A stretch of 64,000 bases of DNA from Misgurnus anguillicaudatus (GCF_027580225.2 NC_073358.2:49252001-49316000), one strand, 5' to 3'. Counted from the stretch's first letter, positions 12,401 to 23,568 are shown. Numbers and translations are program-made. Notes: generated by a model from the sequence alone, not told the origin.

Positions 12401-15400
12401 CCTGCATTGATTATGTTATTTTGTAGGCCAACCCAGATGTCAGCATCACATACTGGAAGTTTCCAAAAAAAGTGGGATTTTTTCAATAGCCTTTTGGATT
12501 AAAATAAGATCTGTGATCAGCAAAAATGTCTGAGTGACAATTAAAAAAAAAAATTTCCACTAATGAATACAACCTTTTATGAATTCTGTAGTCCAAATGC
12601 ATTTACTAGATATTAAAGGAATAGTCTACTCATTTTCAATATTAAAATATGTTATTACCTTAACTAAGAATTGTTGATACATCCCTCTATCATCTGTGTT
12701 TCCTATTTAAGACGAGTAGTTATACGAGCAAGTTTGGTGGTACAAAATAAAACGTAGCGCTTTTCTAAGCGGATTTAAAAGAGGAACTATATTTTATGGC
12801 GTAATAGCACTTTTGTGAGTACTTCGACTCGGCGCAGTAACACCCTCCCTCTCCCATTATGAGAGTGAGAAGGGGAGCGGACTTTTCAGGCGAGTCGAAG
12901 TACCCCCAAAAGTGCTATTACGCCATAAAATATAGTTCCTCGTTTAAATCCGCTTAGAAAAGCGCTACGTTTTATTTTGTACCACCAAACTTGCTCGTAT
13001 AACTACTCGTCTTAAATAGGAAAAACGTTGATGTGTTTGGTCACTTCTAACTTTATCTCTAAATGGTACCATTGAATGAATGGGGCTAAGCTAAATGCTA
13101 TCGAAGCGTCGCAGCGCGCTCCAGCGCTTACGTGCACGCACACAGATGATAGAGGGATGTATCAACAATTCTTAATTAAGGTAATAACATATTTTAATAT
13201 TGAAAATGAGTAGACTATTCCTTTAAACCTTACACCCCATTCAGACTGCCCACGACTAGCAGTAGCAGAGCGACATGATCTCATTTCGCTTGGCAACTTC
13301 CATGAAATAAACGAAAGTGACCGTTGCGACCAAATGGACGTGTTTTCACGACACAAGTAAAAAAAAACGTATGCGACATGAGCAAAAGTGACCGACACTG
13401 TTGGCGACCAAATGGGCGTGACTAGCGACGCAAGAATGGCGAGTTATTTTCAGGAGCAACTAGCAATGGGAGCAAAGCAGTGGAGTTCAGTTACTGGAGT
13501 GGATGGTACTCATTTGTTTGAGACAAACAGATTTAGAAACGCCTCCTAACGACCTCATTGAACAAGATGGGCGACACATAGCTGGTGGTCTGAACGAAGC
13601 GTTACTGTGCGTGCACACCGCCAGCGACTTGCAATAGCAGAGCGATGCAATCTTAATGCATATACACTATACAGACAAAAGTAGTAGGACGCCCCTTTTA
13701 ATAAAGATGTTTGCACTGTAACCTACTATTTTAAGTGATGATTTATAATAAGTTGACATAACTTATAAAAACAAGTTAAAATTGTTTAATAAATTTGTTA
13801 AAGGTGCAGTGTGTAATTTTTAGAAGGATCTCTTGACAGAAATGCTAAATAATATACAAAACTATATTATCAGAGGTGTATAAAGACCTTTTTATAATGA
13901 ACCGTTATGTTTTCATTACCTTAGAATGAGACGTTTTTATCTACATACAATGAGGGTCCCCTTACGTGGAAGTCGCCATTTTGTGCCGCCATGTTTCTAC
14001 AGAAGCCCTTAACGGACAAACTTTTTTACCAAGTTGTCTCTGTTAATGACATGTTTTACCGGTGGCGGCTACTGTAGCTTCTCTATGCGTTTCAAAAGCG
14101 AGGGGTGAGCAGTGGATTGAGCCGTTGGTTGCAATTCGCAACCTCATCACTAGATGCTGCTGAAATTTACACACTGCACCTTTAAGTTAAAGGAAAATCT
14201 AAATATATGTCGATTGGACATTAATTTATACAGTGTGGGCCGGCACAGTGGACACCCCAAACAGAGCACTGTTGTCTCAAAACAAGAAGGTCCCCGGTTC
14301 AAGCCCTGGATGTCAGCATGGGTTTACTCTGGGTACTACAGTATATGGTTTCCTTTAACAGTCCAAAAACTATACACACATTCATCTATAAGGGCAATTT
14401 TACATCTCCAATTTACCTAACCTGCATTTTATTCCTGGTGATTAACCAGTTCTTGCCATGATGCTGAAATGGTGATATTAAATCCGCTCTATGCATTTTC
14501 GGAGTTTTTGTCAAACAGCGACCCCTAGAGTCGCTGGAGAATACTTGCAACTGTCGTAATTTCCCACTCTAGTACACCTCCGAAGATAATGACCAGGTAA
14601 TGTTTCACAATTTCATACAAATATTAGCATACTGCATAGTCTACTAAACTACAGATGATGGTAATAGGATAATAAGAAGTTTATTCCAAGTGTAGAGTGC
14701 ATATAATAATAAAGTACCGCGTTTGCTAGCTTATAACGTTTTTACATGATTGCAGCTAAATCACAAGTAAACAGTCTATAGTCTATGTCTACTGTATCAT
14801 TTCATTTGTGTTCTTGTAAATATTACAAAATGCCATGACAAAGTTAATACTGTACGTTGCATTATTTCATAACATTGGTCGTTATAATGTCACTATACAT
14901 GATTATTGCTATTTATCATAATAGTTTGCAAATTGTGCATGTTTACACTATTTACAACCTCTAGGCTTATTTATGTCCTGATAATTATGTGAGATATTGA
15001 CAACTGTTGTCATGATAATCGCATGACATACTACAAGCAAGCGCAACATCAACATACAACATAGACCGCAAACAAGTTTACAAATAAGAGATTTACTTAC
15101 TAGTCCATCAACAAGATCGCCAGATCAGCATCCCATCCAGTGCTGTCTTTTAGCTCACGCCAACGCGTAAAAACCTGACCGAGTGGGACTCTCGTCCGGT
15201 TCCTAACGCGGTCAGATTCTCTTTTCCTTTTCCTACTCTCTTCCGAACGCGCTTTCTTAACTTTTAAATCGTTTAGCATCACGTCTCAAATTCGCGGGTG
15301 CAGTTGTTGTTATAGGCTTGATTGACTTCATGCAGCGCCGCAAGAACCCACAGCCGGATGACGTCAAAGCGCCGTCTCGGACCATTCTCGCAGCACCTTG

Positions 15401-18400
15401 ACGTCATCCGGCGGTCGGTTCTTGCAGCGCCGCATGAAGTCGAACAAGCCTAACGTGTGTGACGTCGTTGCCGTAAAGCAAATCATGATTCTCGCGAGAT
15501 TTGTCAGGGGCGGTTCTCTCAAGCTTGCATTGTTGGTTTTGCTAGCGGTGCCTCCCCGAGCTTCAACAGGAGGATGATTCGCCATACTATGACTTTTTTA
15601 CCACCTAAATAACTTTGCATAGGGTAAAATAAGTGCATAGTGTGTCTTTAATAAATAAACATGTTTATCTATTCCAGTTATTCTTGTATGGTATAGCATT
15701 AATATTTGTTTGGATTGGAAAGGACTGTTTTGTGCTGAAATGACCCCTGTGTACAAATTATTGATGGGTTTGGGTGATGAGTGTTTGGCTCAGATCCTAA
15801 AGGGGATCGCAGAGGTGATTTGTGCTTACTAAAATGACTAAAGTAGCCAAACCTGTTCATTATTAGTGGGTGTCCTCAAAACTTTTTTTACATGTAGCGT
15901 GTGAACTTCAGAATTTGTTTGTCACTGTGAACTCTTCTTTTAACTTAAATGCCTAGAGAACCCTTTAAAGAAGTCTGGGGTTCTCACAATAACAAAGGAA
16001 TTGAATATTACACTAATACATCACAAAGAAAACAATGAAACATCTCACCAATGCACTAGGCAAGTATGAATGAGATAAGGTACCTGAGAGGAAGAAGTAT
16101 GCAGTATCTCACAAGTACGCCAACTCCCCACAGTACAGTGAGTCTGACTGATATGTACTGAAAGTTATTGTTGGTTCGGGTGAGAAGATTCCAGGACACC
16201 AGCTCCTCCGAAGTGAATCTCTGCGTGACGTCATCCTCTACTATGTTTTCAATGCCTTTTTTAGTAAAGTAGAACACATCGCTAAGAGTAAAGCGTCCAT
16301 GCTCAGCCGGCTTCGGTCTGTCCTGGCGCAATGCCTCGATCTCCTGCTCCAATGAGGAATTATCTCGCTGAATTAAACCTGAGTCAAACAGACATTATTA
16401 AACCATTATTAAACACAAACACTAGTTTCTTCCTTATACATAATGTTTATTAAAGGACACCCATATTGCAAAATCCACTTTTTACAAGATGTTACATAAA
16501 TGTGTGTTGGCAGTGTGTGAACACAACCACCCTACAATTGAAAAAATCTACCACTCCTTATTTTATAATCCCCATTAAACCATCATTAGATATGCTATTT
16601 GATTCTCTTGTTAATGTGACATTACACAAACAAAGCCCCGCCCACAACCACTGATTGACAGTCCTGCATTACTATAGCTTCCCCCCCCCGAGTTGTACGC
16701 TGTCTGCCATATCTTAATAGTGAAATACTTTTGTCTCAGATCTAATTTAACTGAAAGCGTTCAATGGGCCCTATTTTAACGATCTGAAACGCAAGTGCAG
16801 AGCACAAAGCGCAAGTGACTTTGTGGGCGGATCTTGGGCGCTGTTGCTATTTTCCCGGCGGGAGAAATAATTCTTGCGCCAGGCGCAAATCAATAAGGGG
16901 TTGGTCTGAAGTAGGTTCATTATTCATAGGTGTGGTTTGGGCGTAACGTCAAATAAACCAATCAGAACGCTATCCAACATTCCCTTTAAAAGCAAGGGCG
17001 CAAGTTCCATGGCGGGTTGTTATTATTATGACGGATTTACCAGGCGCACGCCAGGAGCGGTTCACAGCCGAGGAGACCCACGTTCTTGTAAGAGCAGTCA
17101 AAAACAGAGAAGTTGTTTTGTATGGGGATGGGAGAAACCCGCCCAAATCAGCGTCGGTTAAACAGGCGTGAGAGGCCACAATTGTCTCATCAGCTGGCAT
17201 CCCCATCGTTGCGGCAAGCGCTACAATGATGTCAGGAGACGGGGGAATCCCAAGCTTGCCAACATAAATCGGGCACGCCGTGTAACGGAGGTGGATCTGC
17301 CTTTACACATGACCTGACGCCAGCAGAGGACATCACTGCGTCCACCCTCACGCAGCCAGTGAAAGGGTTTGGGGGCTTTGAAATCGGACCCAAGAAACGC
17401 AAGCAAGGTCCAACCCCAAAGTACACTTACAAATCAAGTTCATATACATTAAGGTTTCTTATGAAAACATTTTAATTATTATTTACATAAAATAAACGTA
17501 ATACAGCCACACAACAAACGTATGAAAATATTTTAATCGTTATTTGCATGAGAATTTTTTTAACGCAGCCACACAATAAATAAAAACTATCACCACAATG
17601 CTCACCACTATGATTTCCCTTATCTCATGTGTTAATATTTTTTATTGTAACAATTTATGATTTGCAAAAATAACTGTTGCATCTGTGTAGATTAGATAAG
17701 CAAAGTGTGTGCGCGTTGTGCACGATATACATTATGGTCAAGCATGCGCCCTTAAAATAGCATAATGAACCACGCGCAATGCGCCGCTGACTTAAGACTA
17801 GTTTTTTCTGGTCAGTGGCGCAATTGTTTTTTGAAACTGCAAAATAGCATCAGGGATGGTTTGCGCCGGAACACGCCTCTATTTTTGAGCTGAACCGCCC
17901 AGGGAGCGCAAGTTTATTACCTAGTTTGCCGACGTGCGTCTGTGGAGGGAAAAACCCGCTGTGCGCCAGTGCAAAATACGAATGATACATGCGTCACTGA
18001 CAAAGTCAATTGCGCTGGGTGCAAGATAGGACCCATTGTCTCTTTTTGCAACGGAGTGAGGAGCTGTAGCTAATTTGCATTTAAAGGTACAGACACAAAA
18101 ACATCAAATTTTTGCTCCCACCCAAATAGGGACCTTTTGGACATGCTATAATAAATGATCTGTGAGGTATTTGAGCTTAAATTTTACAGACACAATTTAC
18201 ATCTTGTAAAAATGGGTTTAATAGGAACTCTTTAAATATTTGGCTAATTCATCAATTTATCAAAATCATATCAAGAACAGTGCATTACTCTCAACAATGC
18301 TGCCACGTTTTACCATAATAAACCTATTTTTCAGATATTTCATTTACTGAAAACAACGATAGGACATTTGTATTCGTGTCTCAATAGAGTGCCACAGGGA

Positions 18401-20246
18401 TGACGTATTTTTGTTGGCCAATCCTGGAAGTTAGCAGGACACTGCTTCTCTTTCGCCAAAAAGCCTATTCATTTTTCCCACAGTTACACATTTTGTCCAA
18501 CAAGATAATCTTAACAGATGAACACTCTACAGCTCTTTCGAAACACTCGCACCGTCTTTCATCTTGAATGGTGTGATTTTGCGGTGTACTGCCTCTTTAA
18601 TGACATTACCGCTGTGAAATCACGATTTTATATTGAGAAATTCTTTTATCAAGTAAGAACAGTCAGATTGAATAATCAGTGCTGATCAGCGAGGTATTGA
18701 TAAACAGCATTCATACATCTGAAAGAGGTTGTAACTGATAAAGACAGAGTAAAGTCCACGTTTGAGAGTAAAGTCGTGATCACTGTGTAACACATTATTG
18801 CCGACGCAGACAGATAAGACGAGAGCCTTTCAAGAAACGAGTCTTATCATCACATCAAAACTACATTATTAATCTTATCTAAAAGAACCATTTCTCGAAA
18901 ACCCATTACCTCTCAAGAACTTTAAAATTAACAGTATAAAAATTACAAATACTATTTGCATAAGACATTCTAGGACCATTATTTTATTGAATCAATCTGT
19001 CACTTCTGATTACTGTATACAACATTTAAATAAATATTAATTAATATGCATGTATGGAAACTCACCATTAGATGCAGAACGTTTCAAAATTTCCTCTGCT
19101 CTGCTTTCCCTCTGGATTCTGTGCGTTGCCCACTACAAAACAAAGACATCGCAATATATGTACATTTACATTCATGCATTTGGCAGATGCATTCAAGATA
19201 TACATGTTATCATGACCTTTTATGCTACGAATGCAATGCTCTTGCTACATGCTATATTCTAAACTACTACTTAGGTTAGTTAAAAATGAAACTTCTGTCA
19301 TCAATCTCATGTTGTTTCAAACCTGTATACATTTCTTTGTTCTGATTAATGCATGCAAAGGAAGATATTTTGAGCAATATTTGTAACAAACCGATCAAAA
19401 GCACCGTTGACTTCCATAGTAGGAAAAAAGAATCCTATGGAAGTGAATGGTGCTTCTGTTTTAGTAGGTAGGACTCAATATGCAAAAGCATTCAAATTAA
19501 GTGGTTTTATTATTAATACTTGTTGAAGGCATTTAATTTTGTTTTGGTAGTTGCCACAGCATATCAATCATTGTTAAACTATGTGAAGCATTTCCAATTA
19601 ACTTTTTACAATTGTTGAATAAGCATTATTTCGTTTTATGTGCATGCATTTTAGCTGCAAAAAATAAAAGAAAATGACAATAAAATAGTGACAGAATCTA
19701 AAATAAATCCATTTAAACCTACATTTGTTATGTTTCAGTGAAAAGGTCATGGAAATTCTTAGTATTTTTGTCTTGTTTTCAGTTTAAATCTCTACAAATT
19801 CTTAAATTAAGATGCTTTTTCTTGATGAGCAAAACGTCCCAAGAAAATAAGTCTAGTTTTTAGATCAAAAATATCAAATTTAAGCGATTTTGTGCATAAA
19901 ACAAGCAAAAGAAATCTGCCAATGGGGTAAGCAATTTTTCTTGAATTTAGTGTTTAAGAAAAATGTTCAAGATTTTTTTTGCTTGTTTTCTGCACAAAAT
20001 CACTTAAATTTTATATTTTTGGTCTAAAAACTAGACTTATTTTCTTGGGTTGTTTTGCTCATCAATTTTTTTCTTGAAAATCATTTTTTGCAGTGTACGT
20101 ACCTCAAGGCTTTTAAGAAGAATCTTCATGTATGTCTCTGTGATGCCAAGAGAGATCCCGAACATGGCAGGTAACATGATGAGGAGCACCAAACAGTTGA
20201 ACCAAACCCTGAGCACAGGGAACAGTGCAGCCCAAAACCCCTCCAT
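5729..20246 (-). CDS. gpat3: Glycerol-3-phosphate acyltransferase 3 (complete coding region)
   Basis: This ER-membrane enzyme acylates glycerol-3-phosphate (and lysophosphatidate) with acyl-CoA, the first step of triacylglycerol and phospholipid synthesis. There are twelve coding exons in minus-strand order: 20103-20246, 19066-19132, 16084-16378, 12288-12362, 12062-12151, 11394-11487, 11198-11313, 8580-8635, 8371-8456, 8074-8202, 7911-7990 and 5729-5840. All junctions are GT-AG and in phase: 1344 nt, 447 residues, close to mammalian GPAT3. N-terminal membrane segment about residues 12-35; more hydrophobic segments about 150-190. Acyltransferase block I is NHTSPID (His238, Asp243); block II WFER (residues 279-282); block III FPEGTCIN (310-317), split by an intron; block IV PVAIKYDPQ. 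The motif VTQRFTSEELVSWNLLTRTN and the region around MPPMT point to GPAT3 rather than GPAT4. Start context is strong (A at -3, G at +4). Introns are loaded with repeats. In fish nomenclature this may be agpat9l. Confidence 0.93.
6159..6625. mobile_element. MITE family B, copy 1 (TACACTGCAAAAA ends)
   Basis: Left end TACACTGCAAAAAATGATTT and right end CATTTTTTGCAGTGTA are inverted repeats. The body is built of AT-rich mirrored blocks, including GATGAGCAAAA and its complement. There is no coding capacity. It lies in the last intron of gpat3. Confidence 0.75.
6626..7785. mobile_element. MITE family B, copy 2, left-truncated and interrupted by palindrome A1
   Basis: Sequence of the family B interior abuts copy 1 directly, runs to 6975, is interrupted by the palindromic element at 6976-7706, and resumes with GAATTTTTAGATATTTTTAC up to a degraded GTGTA end at 7785. 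Reading across the insertion restores the family sequence, so A1 inserted later. Confidence 0.65.
6976..7706. mobile_element. 0.73 kb near-perfect palindromic element, family A, copy 1
   Basis: Ends are AGGAATAGTCTACTCATTTT and its inverse, flanked by TTAA at 6976-6979 and 7703-7706. The two arms pair over about 330 bp each, around a centre near 7330-7345 (tctcccattatgagaggga). No transposase. The small reading frames inside are by-products of the palindrome. Confidence 0.85.
9356..9440. repeat. Microsatellite (CTGT)n then (TA)n
   Basis: Pure tetranucleotide repeat of about 14 units followed by TATG and TA repeats, in intron 7 of gpat3 (read on the minus strand). Confidence 0.9.
9559..10368. 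mobile_element. TTAA-flanked element split by a hAT insertion
   Basis: Left end TTAAAGGGACAGTAAGTAGG and right end CCTACTTATTGTCCCTTTAA are inverted repeats with TTAA at each edge. The element at 9619-9970 is nested inside. The right part also has a short direct repeat around CCAGCTGAGACGGACA. Confidence 0.7.
9619..9970. mobile_element. hAT non-autonomous element with intact 8-bp target duplication
   Basis: Termini TAGTGCTGGGCAAAGATTAA and the inverse are flanked on both sides by ATTTATTC (9611-9618 and 9971-9978). An 8-bp duplication is diagnostic of the hAT superfamily. The interior has mirrored CGATTAATCGC blocks and AT-rich sequence. Confidence 0.85.
12613..13226. mobile_element. Palindromic element, family A, copy 2 (arm deletion)
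   Basis: Same termini and TTAA flanks as copy 1, but about 117 bp is missing from the left arm, between CATCTGTGT and TTCCTATTTAAG. The right arm keeps a long unpaired segment. It lies in gpat3 intron 3, just upstream of exon 4 on the minus strand. Confidence 0.85.
13798..14185 (+). mobile_element. TTAA-flanked element, family C, copy 2
   Basis: Ends TTAAAGGTGCAGTGTGTAAT and the inverse; body aligns with 3295-3668, including AGAAGGATCTCTTGACAGAA and ACAGAAGCCCTTAACGGACA. Non-coding. Confidence 0.75.
14236..14400 (+). mobile_element. DANA-type SINE fragment
   Basis: Shows the ordered blocks GCCGGCACAGTGGA, AGCACTGTTGTCTCA, AAGAAGGTCCCCGGTTC, GGGTTTACTCTGGGTACT and AACAGTCCAAAAAC. These match the tRNA-related head of DANA SINEs from zebrafish relatives, from memory. 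Diverged and truncated. Confidence 0.6.
15098..15282 (-). pseudogene. Exon-like fragment, Arg/Lys-rich head plus WREL-type domain
   Basis: Reading frame of 60 residues: a basic head (KKARSEESRKRKRESDRVRN) followed by RVPLGQVFTRWRELKDSTGW and DADLAILLMD. A consensus donor (CTA then gtaagt) follows 2 nt into the next codon. It resembles, from memory, an N-terminal domain (pattern F-RWR-L--------D-ELA-LLLD-Y) repeated in many fish genes of transposon origin. There is no continuing exon that I can join. It lies inside a TTAA element in gpat3 intron 3, same strand as gpat3. Either a captured exon or the remnant of a transposon gene. Confidence 0.4.
15312..15453. mobile_element. Palindromic TA-flanked MITE with two CRE sites, copy 2
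   Basis: Termini TAGGCTTG and CAAGCCTA; arms of about 54 bp pair closely (GACTTCATGC, GGCGC, GCAAGAACC, CCGGATGACGTCAA). TGACGTCA occurs in each arm, near 15359-15366 and 15400-15407. It ends about 30 bp upstream of the ATG of the exon-like fragment at 15282. Confidence 0.75.
16766..18034 (+). mobile_element. PIF/Harbinger-like element
   Basis: Starts GGGCCCTATTTTAACGATC and ends GGTGCAAGATAGGACCC, an imperfect inverted pair typical of cyprinid Harbinger elements (recalled family). Subterminal sequence is rich in AAGCGCAAGTG- and GCGC-type motifs. It carries a broken Myb-like gene but no DDE transposase that I can find. Confidence 0.65.
17029..17425 (+). pseudogene. Harbinger Myb-like DNA-binding protein, decayed
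   Basis: Starts MTDLPGARQERFTAEETHVL, then VRAVKNREVVLYGDGRNPPK and SASVKQA, where a stop codon replaces the expected Trp. Homology continues after the stop and later in a shifted frame (DITASTLTQPVKGFGGFEIG). This is the accessory Myb/trihelix-like protein that works with the Harbinger transposase. It is broken by the stop and at least one frameshift. Confidence 0.65.
19735..20096. mobile_element. MITE family B, copy 3, abutting the gpat3 exon 1 splice donor
   Basis: Interior and right end (CATTTTTTGCAGTGTA) match family B; the left end is degraded. The right terminus ends at 20096-20097, while the first-exon donor occupies 20102-20097 on the minus strand, so the element begins at the sixth base of the intron. 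Confidence 0.7.
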
Positions 20247-20537
20247 AATCTCACTTTACACGACCCCTTTTAAACAAAACACACGTTTATGTATTTTGCA
20301 ACACATTAGCACACTGGAGAAAACTGAAATTTCCTCAAAAAATTGTTGAAATGACTGTGAAATTAAACAAACATCTATATTTAGATTGAAAAACTTTTCC
20401 AGATGTTTCACTTTAAATTCAGTTACTTAAGGCAACATGAGATTTAGGTCATAAAGCAAAGCACTATATATGACATAATCAAACAGGCCAAACTTTCTTA
20501 TTTTAGCTCACTCAACAGAAATAAAAGAAACTCTCAC

Positions 20538-20720
20538 CAGATTTCACCGAATGACAGCAGCAGTAAAAGACAAACAGCTGATAAAATCCGATGTAGGCCT
20601 CGTCATAGTCCTGTAACAAACAGCCGGATGTCACTTTAGCTTTAGATGTTTCAAAAGTTGTTAAACGAAGCACTGCCGCTTTGACATTGCGAAAATAACA
20701 ATGCTCAGACGCCCAGACCT
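20538..20720 (-). other. Possible non-coding first exon of gpat3
   Basis: A consensus donor (CTG then gtgaga) lies at 20537 on the minus strand, about 290 bp upstream of the start codon. A fair acceptor (tttgtttaaaag) lies about 24 bp upstream of the ATG. This would make a spliced 5' UTR. The upstream boundary is a guess and only transcript data can settle it. Confidence 0.35.
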
Positions 20721-21119
20721 GTGAAATGTGGAATAAAGTTCATCTGATAAACAGGAGCAGAAAACAGCGCCGTCATCAGGACATGTTGTGCACTGCACCT
20801 ATGTGCATGATCGTACCCTTACTTTCCACATCAAGATTTAAAGTAAAACTTTATATAAAAGTACATTTACATTTACACATTTTGGCAGCTGCTTTTATTT
20901 AAAGATACTTACTTCGTGCTTCCTGAAAATTGAACTCATATGACCTTTTGTGCTGCTAAAAGTTCCCAATTGAGGAACAAGACATTTTGGTATTGTTTTT
21001 TTTGGGGGGACAAGGTTCTGAGAAACCTCCTGTTTGGGATGCCTTCAAAGTAAAAGAATGTAATGTATTTTAAAAATGTTTACTTTTGGAGGTAAGGATT
21101 CTGGTTACTCTGGATATTC

Positions 21120-21158
<39 letters not shown>
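21120..21158. repeat. Microsatellite (AG)n
   Basis: About 19 AG units. Confidence 0.9.
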
Positions 21159-21165
<7 letters not shown>

Positions 21166-22254
21166 ATAATCTCTAAAAAAAATAAACTTATTTTATTCAT
21201 AGACTTCAATAATATGAATTATTCCTAGACACTTGCCACACTATACTAATGTAGGATAATGAGCTATTTAAACTATGCCTGTCATATTATTAGATCAAAC
21301 CCAAGTACTTGATTAAAAATCCTGGCTTTCTTTGAAAAATGTAAAGTAAATATGTAAATATATAAGTGTACTTCCAACAATGTCATAATATTGGATAGTA
21401 CCCATGATCGCTGGTTACACACCCACACATTAAGAAATTATAATCGCTGTGGCATGTCTATCTTAAAAAGATGGTTAAATATTGAGTGCCAGCCTTTCAA
21501 ATAGTTTGGCAAGATTATTACCATATTATCGTGTTATCGTGATGCGTATAGCGCCCTCTACAGTAAAATAAAGACATTTCAAATAGCCACATAATAAATC
21601 TAGTCATTGTTACAAATAAAGTAATAATTTAAAATGAAACGACTAGTTAATATATTTAAAGGTGGAGTGTGTAAATTTTAGCGTCATCTAGAGGTGAGAT
21701 TGAGAATTGCAACCAACGGCTAAGTCCACCACTCACCCCTGCCTCTCAAAACACATATGCTGTGTCCGTAATCGCATACTGTGACAGTAGGTACTGAATT
21801 ATACGAAGTACCTACTCATCGACCGTTAAAACACTACGTCATATATAGTATGAATACGGATAGTATGAATGAATTCGGACGTACTACATTCACCATGTTG
21901 AAACATCACATTCTTAACTGGAATGACGTTAAACTAGTGCAATTTAACTACAAGGGACAACTGTTTAATATATGTATTTGGATTTGAATAGAGCTGCGTT
22001 ACCGTGTTTGGAAATTTTAAAATAAAACTACGCCCCTCCGTCGTCGTCTTTGGACAACAGCCAAGTGTCCATCGAATAAACACTTTGAGATCTTGCCAGA
22101 AGTAGTTGGTGATCTGGCCTGACATATTACTCGCCTCGCCTACTGCTTTTCGCCTACTATATAATATAGACAGTAACAAATTATCAGCAGTAACAAACAA
22201 GCAGCTTTCGTGGTCATCACGTAACTTCCGGTAAACTCTGCTAAGAATAAATAA

Positions 22255-23568
22255 TTTTCAGAGCAGACATATCATGCTTTTAAATCTGTCCTTTTTACAT
22301 ATAAATCATATAGTTGTGGTCTATATAAAGCGGTACTGCAATGCTTGGGACCGAATTCCTCATTATTATAGCTCCACAGGCCCCTTTTCTGATGTGCATC
22401 TGAGAGCAACTCATTTTGGTGCTGTCTTTTTAAATGCAAATGAGACACTTCATACCCTGCCCCCTCTCCAAGTTGCAGAGGTGACACTCAGTTAAACTCC
22501 ACCCCGTTCAGCCATTTTTGTAGTTTTATAGCAGAGATACGATTATCTAGCGGCACAGAAACTTTTTATTCACACGTTATTAACAAAATGTCAACAACGG
22601 AAGACTTGTTCATCCAGCCTTACATGTTCGAGCCAGAGTCGGAAACGGAGCGAGATGAAAATGAAGACGACGAACCTGCAGAACAACGTCTTCATATGGA
22701 GGTATCGCAATGGTGTGTTACTGCCGTTTGTCAATCCGAAGGCTGCAGCCTCCGGAGTTCGCATTTCTAGGGTGCATACGTTATCAAGAGGGTCTTATTT
22801 CAGAATATTAACAATTATAAAGACTATTATTCTTAGTTAATCGTAAGTTGTAATATGCTCATGACTTGCGAATGTAATGCTCAGTTAACTTAAACCAGGC
22901 TTGATGACCATATGCGACCTCCGCAGGCTGTAGCCTTCGGATTAAGAAACAGCACTGTTAAACCATGACTACCGTATACTTTACTTTTTTAAAGTTATTT
23001 ACAGCTTACCGAAGTGCTCTGCTCGTCGTCTCCAAAGATAGAAGGAATTGACCCCTCAATCAGACGAAGTCTATCGGTAAGTCCTTCTTTATACTGGCGG
23101 AGGTTGGGGAAGTTATCCTTGAAGTGCTTCGCCTACACAAAAATGACTTTACCCACAGTTGTGGGTACATTTCCGTGAAAAATAAAACTCAACCAGGCAC
23201 TTCGAAGCGGTTCAACAACCGAACATTTTGACTTACTCTCTCGTAACTTCTGCATCCTTGAGCTTGGACTACAATATTGCAGCGAGAAATAAAAATAGCG
23301 GATTGCTCGAAGTGTTGGGCTAGTAATCGATGTCCTTATTTGGCACTTCCGCTGCAAATACTGTGACGTTATTATTCAAAAAAGGTAATAGAGAGTAGAA
23401 AAATCAGAACGGGTTAGAAAATATGACCAAAACAGAATATAAAGATATCAACAAAGCACCTAAAGAGACTAATTTCAACTTTTCTGTACTTCTAAACACT
23501 ACAAATATACAACAAAATGCATTTAAGGGCTAAAAAAGTGGATTTAGCATGATATGTCTCTTTTAAAG
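22255..23568 (+). mobile_element. Element with ACATATCATGC ends carrying a captured exon-like frame
   Basis: The right end GCATGATATGTCTC and TTTTAAAG inverts to the left end AGACATATCATGC. The ends indicate a TTAA-type insertion, with the left TTAA mutated. It holds the P2X7-like frame at 22588-22767 and an opposing frame around 23000-23357. Confidence 0.5.
22588..22767 (+). pseudogene. P2X7-like intracellular-domain exon fragment in a transposon
   Basis: Reads MSTTEDLFIQPYMFEPESET, then an acidic run (RDENEDDEPAEQR) and EVSQWC. This pattern (IQPYMFEPE, acidic run, WC) is recalled from fish multicopy genes named P2X purinoceptor 7-like. The cysteine cluster expected after WC is not kept and a stop follows at 22768. 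Most likely a decayed exon carried by the surrounding element. Confidence 0.45.

Larger units (their letters stand above)
14478..15651 (-). mobile_element. TTAA-flanked composite element carrying an exon-like reading frame
   Basis: TTAA lies at both edges, and the ends share an imperfect inverted CTATGCA block (14488 and 15630 regions). It contains the minus-strand exon at 15098-15282 and the palindromic CRE MITE at 15312-15453. The whole block lies in gpat3 intron 3. The boundaries rest on a short imperfect terminal match. Confidence 0.5.
16450..18235. mobile_element. TTAA-flanked element split by a Harbinger insertion
   Basis: Left TTAAAGGACACCCATATTGC with TTTTTACAAGATG following; right CATCTTGTAAAAATGGG and CTTTAA in inverse, TTAA at both edges. 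A 1.27-kb Harbinger-like element lies inside. Confidence 0.6.

Noticed and set aside
5729..20246. Assignment to gpat4 (agpat6)
   Set aside because: Start MEGFW, EDDVTQRFTSEELVSW, MVSYLLRMMTSWAIVCNVWYMPPMT and the C-terminus fit GPAT3 better.
22272..22495. Overlapping frames of 71 and 73 residues
   Set aside because: Inside a transposon end, without family similarity or splice context.
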